A stretch of DNA of 64,000 nt, from NCBI GenBank assembly GCA_963920635.1, contig OY987305.1:25444876-25508875 (forward strand), written 5' to 3'. Positions 36,443 through 47,280 of this stretch are shown here, one piece after another (the first letter of the stretch is position 1; each line of letters begins with the position of its first letter). The notes under the pieces are model-generated. The model saw only the letters and a list, made by a program, of their open reading frames with translations. It had not been told where the DNA came from and ran no database searches. The stretch comes from Pseudeuparius sepicola (lineage: Eukaryota; Arthropoda; Insecta; Coleoptera; Anthribidae). The position numbers and the translations under genes are program-made.

Positions 36443-37020
36443 ATGGCGTCATGGTGTCTCCTCTCGAACGTTCGAGAATTCGGATTCGGCGTCGGCGACC
36501 GGCGCGACCTCTAGACGGCAACCGCCGAAAACGCGCGCAGGCTGTTGCCAGATTTCTCCACAAATTACTCTATTTTCAAATTATCACAAAAAATATGCTA
36601 TTTAAACATCTTTATTGCCACATACCACTGGTGCCAAATCACTAGAGTCATTTTATTTATATTGTATTGTTAGGTTATTTAAGGGAAATTGAAATTACCT
36701 ACACCATTTATTACGCCTTTCTATATTATAGGTTATATAGGTATAAATGCCACAATTTAGAAAGAAGGGCTTCGTATTCAATTATTTTAGCCTTATTTGA
36801 ATTTGTTATGAAAAATTGGTTGGTCTGACAACCTCGCATTTTGTCCGCATAGACAATAATATAGAAGAATAAAAATACAGAGGTTTTTTTGTTTAATGTT
36901 AGAGGACGCGTGCTTTTATTTAAAAAAATTACGGAAATGTTTATATGACTTAATACTTAATACAACAATGTTTCAAAGTACCTACGCATAGATATTAAAT
37001 TCTCAAAATATTACTATGGA
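36443..37020. other. Non-repetitive flank after the satellite
   Basis: The first ~115 bases are GC-rich (GGCGTCGGCGACCGGCGCG) against an AT-rich background; the rest is AT-rich with no gene evident. The small plus-strand frame 36451-36645 is arginine-rich because of that base composition and matches no family I know. Confidence 0.5.
36465..36479 (+). promoter_or_regulatory. Heat-shock-element-like site
   Basis: CGAACGTTCGAGAAT contains three perfect alternating nGAAn/nTTCn pentamers (cGAAc gTTCg aGAAt), the consensus binding site of heat shock factor. It lies in the 16-bp palindrome TCTCGAACGTTCGAGA. No gene follows, so if it is real it would drive a non-coding transcript or a lost element. 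Chance occurrence cannot be excluded. Confidence 0.3.
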
Positions 37021-37560
37021 AAGTTGTCTCAAAATTAATTTAATAAAGTTGCCACAACATCGACAGAGCCTAAGCAATGTGATATTTCACAGGTAATTGA
37101 ATGGGAGGCTGTGAGAATTTCACTAAGAAATGTTATTGTTTCAAAATTAATTTAAAAAAGTTGCCACAACGTTCATAAGAGCCTAACAATGTAACATCTC
37201 ACAGGTAAATGAATGGGGGGTTGCGAGAATTTCACTGTGAAATGTTGTCTTAAAATTAATTTAAAAAAGTTGCTACAACATTCACAGAGCCTAACAATGT
37301 AACATCTCACAGGTAATTGAATGGGTTGCCAGAATTTAACTGTGGAATGTTGTCTCAAAATTAATTTAGAAAATTTGCCATAACGTTCATAGAGCCTAAC
37401 AATGTAACATCTCACAGGTAAATGAATGGGGGGTTGCGAGAATTTCACTGTGAAATGTTATCTTAAAATTAATTTAAAAAAGTTGCTACAACATTCACAG
37501 AGCCTAACAATGTAACATCTCACAGGTAATTGAATGGGAGGTTGCAGGAACTTTACATTA
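37020..37560 (+). repeat. ~108-bp minisatellite, five copies
   Basis: GTAACATCTCACAGGTAA recurs at 37191, 37299, 37404 and 37512, with a diverged first copy at 37079 (spacing 105-112). Each unit also has AAAATTAATTTAAAAAAGTT, a TTGCNACAAC block and GAATTTCACTGTG. The minus-strand 91-residue frame with repeated PVRCYIVRL simply reads this repeat. Confidence 0.9.
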
Positions 37561-38270
37561 ATAATATGCTACCAAAGTTGTAAGAAGAAGTTTTGGTAAT
37601 CTTGCAAAAAATTGAAAATTGGCAAAACTTTAGTACGCAACTTTACATGGTGTAAGTAGATGTAACTTTGTGGGAACTTTTTGCAAGGTTCTATTCTTAG
37701 TGGGTAATTTAAATTATTTTAATTATTTTACTAAAACAATTATTGGGGGAAATTTATGTCGTTTTTACTTATCTATATTCAATGTTACAATAACATACTG
37801 AGTGTTTAATAATAATTGTTCACAGCTTAGAAACCTTTGTTCATTTTTGTAATTTATTTTATTCATTTAATTATTTGGGATTCACTTGATTATTATTGCC
37901 ATATTGGCATCTAGTACTGTACTATAGGTACCTATTTTGGTTGGATTATTTTACTTGTGTTTTGAAATTTTGACTGTTTATTTAAGAGGGGTCGAATTCT
38001 GATATCTTGTGTGCTGCACAGAGTGCAACTAATAATTATTATTCTCAACTGTCAAGGTAGATTCTTATATTGAAATCTAGTTCCATTTTTATTGGAACTA
38101 ACCCCGTCAATTTTACTAATTTATTCTTAATAAACTTGTTAAACTATACCCTGTGTCTCCGTTACATCCTTAGACTCACACTAAAATAAAAACTTGTAGG
38201 CCACCCTGTATAATACCGCTCGCCAATTAACATCTACCAGGGTAGGCGCACTACAGTATATTGGTAGAAC
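37560..38270. other. AT-rich DNA, possible solo LTR 3' part
   Basis: No gene is visible. The end of the segment has AATAAA (38129-38134) and then CCCTGTGTCTCCGTTACA, the arrangement seen at the 3' end of retrotransposon LTRs. I could not identify a matching start or a second copy, so this is a weak suggestion. Confidence 0.2.
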
Positions 38271-38271
38271 C

Positions 38272-38540
38272 ACAGACCTATATAGCTTCGCTACCTATAT
38301 AGCTTCGCTACAGACAGTGCCTGGGGCCTGGAGACCTAATTGTTTGATCTGGCACCAATAGAGGGCGCCGCATGTGGGAAATTCCAATAAAAATATAATC
38401 GGCCGGCCTGACGACAATAATTCGGTGGCCTTGAAAGCACCTATCCCATAAAAAACGCTGCAACGTTGTCGATGCACGAACATATGTGGATAGAAGGAAT
38501 AGCATTTATACGAGTAGTAATAATAAGGCAGCCACAATTC
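38272..38540 (-). repeat. CACAGACC/TAGCGAAGC-bounded repeat, left copy
   Basis: It begins CACAGACCTATATAGCTTCG with a partial duplication of TATAGCTTCGCTAC, then CAGACAGTGCC. The reverse complement of this terminus, GGCACAGTCTGTAGCGAAGC, closes another copy at 47255-47280. The two open frames reading through these termini (38606-38295 minus, 47065-47280 plus) both end GTVCSEAI, which reflects the shared DNA and not a shared protein. Confidence 0.45.
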
Positions 38541-38860
38541 GAAATTATTAGAATTATTCCAGATGCACCAATCCGCGATCCGCGATTGGAAAAAATTTCC
38601 TGCCAAAAACTACTCCCTGCATCTCTTTAGCGAAACAACTTCATACCTCCACTAGGGCGTTCAAAAAGTCTTAGAAATAAAAAAAACTGCGGGAAAAAAC
38701 TACCTTTTCCCATCCCCGAAGTTGTTATTGGTCAGATCCTCGCCATTTTTAGCAAGGACGTTTAAAATTATTCCGGACCCAAACACACCCAATCCGCGGT
38801 TGAAAAAATTTGCCGGACAAAACTACCCCCCGCATCCCTTTAGAGAAAAATGATAACACA
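38541..38860 (+). repeat. Outlying copy of the 240-bp satellite (~1.3 units)
   Basis: It contains the same blocks as the main arrays: TTATTCCAGATGCACCAATC, AAATAAAAAAAACTGCGGG, CCCCGAAGTTGTTATTGGTC, CTCGCCATTTTTAGCAAGGA and CATCCCTTTAGAGAAAAATG. It lies about 3.4 kb before the main array, in the same orientation. Confidence 0.85.
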
Positions 38861-39205
38861 ATGGACTAATACACCACTTTTTTTTATTTGCTCATCGGAT
38901 AGTATTGGGTGAGATATACTTGCTGTATTTTTTTTAATTTTTTTTTCGCCCCCGTTTTGCCGCAATTAATTTTTAAAGTTCAATATACGTAACTACCTGT
39001 TGGATTTTTTTTTCTCTAAATTTACCGCCGTGGCACCAGGTTTGGCAACGCCGCACCTCAATGCCAAGCTGTCAGCCTGCGAGAACATAAACATAACCTA
39101 TTTTGTGGCGTCACAAATCGGAACATCGGATCCCGCGGCCCGCGTGTTTTACAAGCTTTTATTTTTTATGATTTGAACTATTTTCACCATTCATTCTAAT
39201 AATCC
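38861..39205. other. Unassigned DNA with a promoter-like patch
   Basis: Mostly T-rich runs. Around 39050-39130 is a GC-richer patch with AACATAAACATAACCT and TGGCGTCAC, which resembles insect proximal promoters, just upstream of a small open frame. No direct evidence of transcription is visible. Confidence 0.25.
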
Positions 39206-39357
39206 ATGACGGAAATGAACCATTCTATTTTGCTGAGGAAAATGCTGGGAGCACTAGGTATTGGTATTGATGATTCGGACGTTATGCTGGTTGGTTTACA
39301 AAACTTTTTTTTTATTGGAAACAAGTCGATTTTATCTATAAAACGACACAATTCGTA
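39206..39357 (+). CDS. Possible short first exon or pseudo-exon, unknown
   Basis: The ATG at 39206 sits in AATCCATGAC and opens a 50-codon frame starting MTEMNHSILLRKMLGALGIG, then IDDSDVMLVGLQNF. Its stop, TAA (39355-39357), is the first three bases of GTAAGT, a consensus 5' splice site, so the frame could continue in a downstream exon. The codons look more protein-like than the surroundings, but a T9 run inside the frame gives FFF and may be a mutation. I do not recognise the family and could not find a second exon. Confidence 0.2.
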
Positions 39358-39562
39358 AGTACCTAACTGAACTTGCACAAATTAGATATCTAGACTTGCT
39401 GATATATTAAAGACAATAAAGAACCAACCAGGGGTAACATTTTAGCTGACGATTTTAGATTAGTGGCTCTGCTAAACGATTTTTTACTTGTTATCAAGTA
39501 TATTCCAGCGACTGCTAGTTGTTTGAAGAAACTGATGATATTTTAGCCTCAATACCTAGTGT

Positions 39563-39821
39563 CACAGAATAAATAGCTTCACAACAGAAGCGTCCATAAG
39601 GACGTGTCAAAAGGATGCTCGCTTTGACGCGAAATATCTTCTAAAGGGATAAACATTGTGCATTTTGTTTGATTTTACATTAATCCACATTGCAAAGAGA
39701 TTGTATTAGGACCAAATTTATGTACAAGTTATTGGTTATTTTCCTGTAAATTGAAATGGAGGCTCGCTTATTTTTGACACGTCTTTATGGACGCTTCTGT
39801 TGTGAAGCTATTTATTCTATG
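39563..39821. mobile_element. Non-autonomous DNA transposon (MITE), 259 bp
   Basis: The ends are 50-bp inverted repeats with two mismatches: the left begins CACAGAATAAATAGCTTCAC and the right ends GTGAAGCTATTTATTCTATG, with GCGTCCATAA(G/A)GACGTG inside. Both sides abut the 7-bp direct repeat CTAGTGT (39556-39562 and 39822-39828), a likely target site duplication. The interior has no coding capacity. Termini starting CA with a 7- to 8-bp duplication would suit a hAT- or P-like family, but this is not certain. Confidence 0.85.
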
Positions 39822-39828
39822 CTAGTGT

Positions 39829-42299
39829 TAATCAACAGCATTGATTGGTTATAAACTAAACTGAGAAAAGTCAATCCTCTAGACGTCAAGCACATACCTG
39901 GTCCGAATATAAAAAATTTATTACTTTAATTTCATGAGCCCTTACTTACAGAATTAAGTTAGTAGTTAGACCTGCATCGGTTCAAAAATGTAACGCTAGA
40001 ATATTGGAGAAGGTGCCAGTTCTTGGTGATGTTAGAAACATAACATGTAAAACGCAATAAAGCCAAGTTTTCAGTCGAAAAACTTTATTGTCATAGCTTG
40101 AACTATTTTAGACCCATTTAGGTAAATTATATTGTGATTGCCGAAGCATCCTCATAAAAAATGACATAATTCTTTAGGATTTTTTCACTATACATATTAT
40201 ATACCTATTTTTTCTGGAAAATAAATTTTCATAAGCATATTTTGTGATTGTGGTTAATGGAAGTTAAAAATAAAAAAATATAATGCAGCAGCCGGCCAAA
40301 AATTAAGATTTCTTTAATTTGAAAGAAAAAAAAACATTATTTTGCATTCTATGGCAAAACCCCAAATAAGTTATCTATTAAATTTAGTGAAAATATTCCA
40401 AAATCAAATAATAGTTTTCATGTCGCATGCACAGAGTGCAACAAACTGGATGTTTTTTTGGGGGGTTTCTTCTATTCTGCGAAGAGATAGACAAAGAGTA
40501 GGTATGTGTACTGTGCTCGATTTTTGAGGGCAGTGGAAAGCAGTTGAATCTCAAAATCTTGATTCGTTTTGGAGATACAGGGCATTTTTCGTTTTTTAAC
40601 ATGTCAGACAGTCCCTCCTTGTAATATGTTTTTATTTTTGCCAAAAATCTTCTGTCATACTACTCCAATGTATAATAATTATTGAGGTATGTCGGTATGT
40701 CTTTGTCAACTAAATCCTGTAAGGTAGACCTTCATATTTTTTTATTGCACTTGTGTTGACTTTTTCCAATATAACAATCTACTGATGTTGTCCATGATTC
40801 TTCGCTATTTCCAGGAAGTCAGCTTACATTCATCTAAAATAAGTTTCCCATTAATATGTGCAAAAATTTTACAAGCGTGCTTAGTTCTATTAGTTGACAA
40901 AGTTAATGTCACTAGTGCAGAAAAGTACAACTTTCCGCATCAAAATGGATGCGACAAAGTGTACTACTACGGACTTAATTAGTTAAATACTTCATTAGAT
41001 CATACAAGAAAAAAATACCCGCAAAAAGTCATTGACGGTCAAGCACTTGATATCGAATGAAACTCTGCTGTCGAACTTGCATGGACTTTAGATTATTTAA
41101 ATTAGTTCTGAATCATGGTTTTCACATGTAGATATCAACGATCGTTTTTACAAACGCATGATTTCTTGTTTTGATAATCGATTTCAACATTGGGCTGTGC
41201 GACACCCCCACGCCCCCTCCCCCATATCTTAACTATAGGTATATACACAATAAGTATTTCTTTACTGTACTAGCAACTAAACTAGAAGCACAAAAAGCTG
41301 TATCTACGTATGTGCCACGATGTATGATCCTCGTACATCGTGGTATGTGCATAATTTAGGACTAATCTGCTTATGTTGGGTAATTACAACATAATATACC
41401 TACTTCCACAACTATTCAGTTGAATTTCTTCATTTTTAACCACAGTATCATTAACATTTTTCTTATTAATTTTGTGCTCGGGAGTAATTTTTGCCTTAAC
41501 CGGGCATTATGCATTCATTGCTATGTTCTTTCCTCTGCGTGTCTCCAATAACATTGTTACCATAATATTTATTCTCTAGTCTACCTAAAACCAGAATTTA
41601 AGCTATATCATCATCATTAAGCAATATTAAAACAATATACAAATCAAATAACAAACATACCTCTTCATTTCTCCATGTTTTGCTCCCCGTTTTTATTGAT
41701 AAAATTGACACACCATGTCAAAATCTATGCAAGGCAAGTTATCAGGACAAGCTTTAACAAATCTTGTCTTCATTATAAACCGAAAAAATAAAGTATTCAC
41801 AGCAAGATTCTTTTAAAAGTGAGAATAGAATTTATTTAGTTTTCACTAAGGTTATTAACCTTGGTTTCGGCGTTCCGCGGGCGAAAGTGAGGTTATATGC
41901 AAAGTGCGGCGTTGCCGACGATTTTCTTTAAAGCATTGAGTAATATGTCATCTGTCATATTTTATAGGGGGCATCTAATAAGTTCAGAATGGGATCAGTA
42001 AAATCCAAATATTTCATTGAAATGCTACGAAATTTGATTATTTCTCATCAGGCGCATACAAACTGAATCTAATAATTTGCCTGGGAATGCTTGGTTCTAT
42101 AAAAAAAGACGAAATAAGTACTAAGAAAATAGCAGGTACTTATTGAAATTAGGGATCGTGACGTCACATTCCCTACTTTTGCGACCGTTTTTTTCAATTT
42201 TTGAGCAAACTAATGGGAAAAAAAATCTGTTGGTTGGGTTTCGTGATTATCTAGACATGTTTTACAAATTCCAAGGCAAAAAATTATTTTTCATTCCTA
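39829..42299. other. Long unassigned AT-rich region
   Basis: I find no recognisable gene in about 2.5 kb. The open frames at 40342-40527, 40384-40644, 40785-40982 and 41171-41359 have no domain I know. Local features are a 10-bp perfect hairpin (41315-41343) and a palindromic GTGACGTCAC at 42158-42167. The latter matches a CRE site but has no gene context. Confidence 0.45.
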
Positions 42300-44995
42300 A
42301 GTATACTTGTCCATTGTTTCTGGTTCGATTTTGCCGTTTTCACAAGGACGTAAAAAAAGGCAGTCTGAGAAATAAAAAAAACTGCTGGAAAAAACTTTGT
42401 TTTGTCGGAGCCTCGCCATTTTTAGCAAGGACGTTCAAAATTATTCAAGAAGCACCAATCCGCTGTTGAAAAAAATTGCCGGACAAAACTACCCCTTGCA
42501 TCCCTTTAGGAAAAAAATGATTACTCCATTGTTTCTGGTCCGGTTTTCGCCGTTTTCACAAGGATGTTAAAAAAGTCAGTCCGAGAAATAAAAAAAAACT
42601 GCCGGAAAAATCTACCCCTTCCCACCCCGAAGTTGTTATTGATCGGAACCTCGCCATTATTAGCAAGGACGTTCAAAATTATTCCAGAAGCACCAATCCG
42701 CGGTTGAAAAAAATTACCGGACAAAACTACCCCCTGCATCCCTTTAGGGAGAAAAATGATAACTCCATTGTTTATGGTTCGATTTTCGCCGTTTTCACAA
42801 GGATGTTAAAAAAAGTTAGTCTGAGAAATAAAAAAAACTGCCGGAAAAAACTACGCCTTCCCACCCCCGAAGTTGTTATTGATCGGAACCTCGCCATTAT
42901 TAGCAAGGACGTTCAAAATTATTCCAGAAGCACCAATCCGCGGTTGAAAAAAATTACCGGACAAAACTACCCCCTGCATCCCTTTAGGGAGAAAAATGAT
43001 AACTCCATTGTTTATGGTTCGATTTTCGCCGTTTTCACAAGGATGTTAAAAAAAGTTAGTCTGAGAAATAAAAAAAACTGCCTGAAAAAAAATACCCCTT
43101 CCCACCCCCGAAGTTGTTTTTGATCGGAACCTCGCCATTTTTAGCCAGGACGTTCAAAATTATTCAAGAAGCACCAATCCGCGGTTGAAAAAAATTACCG
43201 GACAAAACTACCCCCTGCATCCCTTTAGGGAGAAAAATGATAACTCCATTGTTTATGGTCCGATTTTCGCCGTTTTCACAAGGATGTTAAAAAAAGTTAG
43301 TCTGAGAAATAAAAAAAAAACTGCCGGAAAAAAACTACCCCTTCCCACCCCCGAAGTTGTTTTTGATCGAAACCTCGCCATTTTTAGCAAGGACGTTCAA
43401 AATTATTCCAGAAGCACCAATCCGCGGTTGAAAAAAATTGCCGGACAAAACTAGCCCCTGCATCCCTTTAGGGAAAAAAATGATAACTCCATTGTTTATG
43501 GTCCTAATTTCGCCGTTTTCACAAGGATGTTAAAATAAGTCAGTCTGAGAAATAAAAAAAAGCTGCAGGAAAAAACTACCCCTTCCCACCCCCGAAGTTG
43601 TTTTTGATAGGATCCTCGCCATTTTTAGAAAGGACGTTCAAAATTATTCCAGAAGCACCAATCCGCGGTTAAAAAAAATTGTCGGACAAAACTACCCCTT
43701 GCCTCCCTTTAGGAAAAAAATAATAACTCCATTGTTTCTGGTCCGATTTTCGCCGTTTTCACAAGGATGTTAAAAAGGTCAGTCTGAGAAATAAAAAAAA
43801 AACTGCCGGAAAAAAACTACCCCTTCCCACCCCCGAAGTTGTTTTTGATCGGAACCACGCCATTTTCAGCCAGAACGTTCAAAGTTTACCCAGACGCACC
43901 AATCCGCGGTTGAAAAATTTACCAGACAAAACTACCCCCTGCATCCCTTTAGGAAAAAAATGATTACTCCATTGTTTCTGGTCCGATTTTCGCCGTTTTC
44001 ACAAGGATGTTAAAAAAGTCAGTCTGAGAAATAAAAAAAAACTGGCGGAAAAAACTACCCCTTCCCACCCCCGAAGTTGTTTTTGATCGGAACCTCGCCA
44101 TTTTTAGCAAGGACGTTCAGAATTATTCCAGAAGCATCAATCCGCGGTTGAAAAAAATTGCCGGACAAAACTACCCCCTGCATCCCTTTAGGGAAAAAAA
44201 TGATAACTCCATTGTTTATGGTTCGATTTTCGCCGTTTTCACAAGGACGTTCAAAAGAGTCTCAGGAGCATAAAAAACTGCCTGACAAATAACTACCCCT
44301 TCCCACATTCGAAGTTGTTTTTGGTCGAATCCTCGCCATTTTCAGCCAGAACGTTCAAAATTAACCCATACGCAACCAATCCGCGGTTGAAAAAATTTAC
44401 CTGGCAAAACTACCCCCTGTATCCCTTTAGGAAAAAAATGATCACTCCATTGTTTCTGGTCCGATTTTCGCCGTTTTCACAAGGATGTTAAAAAAGTCAG
44501 CCTGAGATATAAAAAAAACTGCCGGAAAAAACTACCCCTTCCCACCCCCGAAGTTGTTTTTGATCGGAACCTCGCCATTTTTAGCAAGGACGTTCAAAAT
44601 TATTCCAGAAGCACCAATCCGCGGTTGAGAAAAATTGCCGGACAAAACTACCCCTGCATCCCTTTATTGAAAAAAATGAAAACTCCATTGTTTATGGTCC
44701 GATTTTCGCCGTTTTCACAAGGATTTTACAAAAAGTCAGTCTGAGAAATAAAAAACTGCCGGAAAAAACTACCCCTTCCCACCCCCGAAGTTGTTTTTGG
44801 TTGGATCCTCGCCATTCTTAGCAAGGACGTTCAGAATGATTCCAGAAGCACCAATCAGCGGTTGAAGAAATTTGCCGGAGAAAACTACCCCCTGCATCCC
44901 TTTAGGAAAAAAATTAGAACGCCATTGTTTCTGGTTCGATTTTCGCCGTTTTCAAAACTACGTTCAAAAAAGTCTCAGAAGTAAAAGAACTGACA
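42300..44995 (+). repeat. 240-bp satellite, forward array (~11 copies)
   Basis: The landmark AGTTGTT lies at 42631, 42871, 43112, 43355, 43596, 43837, 44075, 44312, 44552 and 44789, a period of 237-243 bp. Each unit runs: ACTCCATTGTTTATGGTCCG, TTTTCGCCGTTTTCACAAGG, AGTCAGTCTGAGAAATAAA, ACTACCCCTTCCCACCCC, TCGCCATTTTTAGCAAGGA, CACCAATCCGCGGTTGAAAA, and CCCCCTGCATCCCTTTAGG. Most units carry CTGCCGGAAAAA; the one near 44270 carries the alternative CTGCCTGACAAAT. Open frames such as 42704-43123 and 43185-43454 read the repeat and are not genes. Confidence 0.97.
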
Positions 44996-45310
44996 TTTAG
45001 CGTTTTTTTTTTCTTATTTAAAAGCTGCCACAACTATTGCTTTAATCAGGACAAATCAAAACCCTCATATACCAAATTTGTACAAAAATATACAGGGAGT
45101 TCCATGCTACAGGGTGTCAAAGTTAGACAAAATAGGAATTTTAAGCGCAACTGGTGAATCAAGTGCGGGCCAAGGAACTTAAATTCTCAATATGGCGGAC
45201 TTCAGAGAAAAATCGGAAAAATGCATAACATACAGGGTGTCACAGAGCCAGTAATTCAAACGAATCCTGTGGATAGGGGACTCTATTTAGGGATATTCGA
45301 AGTTTGACTG
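44996..45310. other. Spacer between oppositely oriented satellite arrays
   Basis: About 315 bp of non-satellite DNA at the turning point of the inverted arrays. It contains three TACAGGG boxes (45093, 45112, 45230), so it may be an interspersed repeat of that family that marks the inversion breakpoint. No gene is visible. Confidence 0.7.
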
Positions 45311-46880
45311 TTGCGAGAAGTTATTTCAACTTTATGATTTTCGTAAAACGAAACTTCGTAGAGACTCTTGGGGGGTGGGGAGGGTTAGTTTTTTTGTCTG
45401 AAAATTTGTCTTTGAATTCTGAGACTTTAGAATATCTTTGTGAAAAGGCGACAATCGGACCAGAAAAAATGCAGTAATGATATTTTTTCGTAAAGGGGTG
45501 CAGGGGGTAGTTTTGTCCAGCAAATTTTTTCAATCGCGAATTGGTGCGTTTGGGATTACTTATTTGGAACGTCCTTGCTGAAAATGGGGAGGATTCGACC
45601 AAAAACAGCTTCGAGGGTGGGAAGGGGTAGTTTTTTGTCAGGCAGTTTTTTATGCTTCTGAGACTATTTTGAACGTCCTTGTGAAAACGGCGAAAATCGG
45701 ACCAGAAACAATGGAGTTATCAATTTTTTTTTCCTAAAGGGATGCAGGGGGTAGTTTTGTCAGGTAAATTTTTTTAACCGCGGATTGGTGCTTCTGGAAT
45801 AATTTTGAACGTCCTTGCTAAAAATGGCGAGGTTCCGATCAAAAACAACTTCGGGGGTGGGAAGGGGTAGTTTTTTCCGCCAGTTTTTTTTTATTTCTCA
45901 GACTGACTTTTTTAACATCCTTGTGAAAACGGCGAAAATCGGACCAGAAACAATGGAGTAATCATTTTTTTCCTAAAGGGATGCAGGGGGTAGTTTTGTC
46001 TGGTAAATTTTTCAACCGCGGATTGGTGCGTCTGGGTAAACTTTGAACGTTCTGGCTGAAAATGGCGAGGATTCGACCAAAAACAACTTCGGGGGTGAGA
46101 CGGGGTAGTTTTTTGTCAGGCAGTTTTTTATGCTTCTGAGACTCTTTTGAACGTCCTTGTGAAAACGGCGAAAATCGGACCGGAAACAATGGAGTTATCA
46201 TTATTTTCTCTAAAGGGATGCAGGGGGTAGTTTTGTCAGGTAAATTTTTCAACGGCGGATTGGTGCTTCTGGGATAATTTTGAACGTCCTTGCTAAAAAT
46301 GGCGTGGTTCCGATCAAAAACAACTTCGGGGGTGGGAAGGGGTAGTTTTTCCGGCAGTTTTTTTATTTCTCAGGCTGACCTTTTTAACATCCTTGTGAAA
46401 ACGGCGAAAATCGGACCAGAAACAATGGAGTGATCATTTTTTCCTAATGGGATGCAGGGGGTAGTTTTGTCAGGTAAATTTTTTCAACCGCGGATTGGGG
46501 CGTCTGGGTAAACTTTGAACGTTCTGGCTGAAAATGGCGAGGATTCGACCAAGTAACAACTTCAGGGGTAGGACGGGGTAGTTTTTTGTCAGGCAGTTTT
46601 TTATGCTTTTGAGACTCTTTTGAACGTACTTGTGAAAACGGCGAAAATCGGACCAGAAACAATGGAGTTATCAATTTTTTTCCTTAAAGGGATGCAGGGG
46701 GTAGTTTATTGGCAGGTAAATTTTTTCAACCGCGGATTGGTGCGTCTGGGTAAATTTTGAACGTTCTGGCTGAAAATGGCGAGGATCCGACCAAAAACAT
46801 TTCGGGGGTAGGAAGGGGTAGTTTTTTGTCAGGCAGTTTTTTTACTTCTGAGATTTTCAGGGTGTAGTTTTCCCGGCAAT
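45311..46880 (-). repeat. 240-bp satellite, reverse array (~6.5 copies)
   Basis: The complement of the forward unit. GGGATGCAGGGGGTAG lies near 45738, 45979, 46216, 46450 and 46689, with a diverged copy near 45495, spacing about 240. Units with TTTTTGTCAGGCAG (near 45630, 46113, 46585, 46825) alternate with units with TTTTTCCGGCAG-like sequence (near 45870, 46347) over most of the array, suggesting a ~480-bp dimeric unit. The minus-strand frames 45321-45602, 45962-46252 and 46444-46674 read this repeat. Confidence 0.96.
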
Positions 46881-46939
46881 TTTAAGTATACACCAATATG
46901 AATCTCAAAAATCCTTACCTACCAATTCCATCTTCCTTG

Positions 46940-47280
46940 CCTCTTTTTGACTATAAACACAGACCTGCTTCGCTAAGCTATTATATTATTATACAAGTAA
47001 AGATCATGATATGATCTTTGATACAAGTCTGTGCCTATATTATTTATATACATAATACATCTGCTTGTATGCAGATGGTATTTTTATCCCTAAAATGGGC
47101 CGGATAGACGACATTTGGCAACGACGAGTGGAAAGATGTAGAACTCAGCTACCTCTATGGGACGGTAGTGGTAATATTTTTACGAATTCCCACAACGGAT
47201 GCCAACTCGAGGGACTTGGCATCCTTTTGGGTTCGCCTAAAAATATACGGCGAGGCACAGTCTGTAGCGAAGCTATATAG
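46940..47280 (+). repeat. CACAGAC-bounded repeat, right copy
   Basis: CACAGACCTGCTTCGCTAAG at the left and GGCACAGTCTGTAGCGAAGC at the right are near inverted copies of one terminus shared with 38272. In between lies a small perfect hairpin, AAAGATCAT/ATGATCTTT, near 47001-47021, followed by AAGTCTGTGCC. The plus-strand frame 47065-47280 shows no domain I recognise. The right edge cuts into the GIY-YIG remnant that follows. Confidence 0.4.

Noticed and set aside
37173..37448. 91-codon minus-strand frame with PVRCYIVRL repeats
   Set aside because: It is the translation of the 108-bp minisatellite and carries no independent evidence of coding.
38295..38606. 103-codon minus-strand frame ending GTVCSEAI and the 47065-47280 frame with the same ending
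   Set aside because: The shared ending comes from a shared DNA terminus (CTGTAGCGAAGCTATATAG). The rest of the two proteins is unrelated and no domain is present.
42041..42056. CTGATGAGAAA on the minus strand as a hammerhead core
   Set aside because: There is no room for stem II between CTGATGA and GAAA, so it cannot form the ribozyme.
42704..43454. Plus-strand repeat proteins (KKITGQNYPLHPFREKND...)
   Set aside because: They are translations of the 240-bp satellite (a multiple of three, so the frame can stay open). Single-base indels close them in neighbouring units and there is no initiation context or domain.
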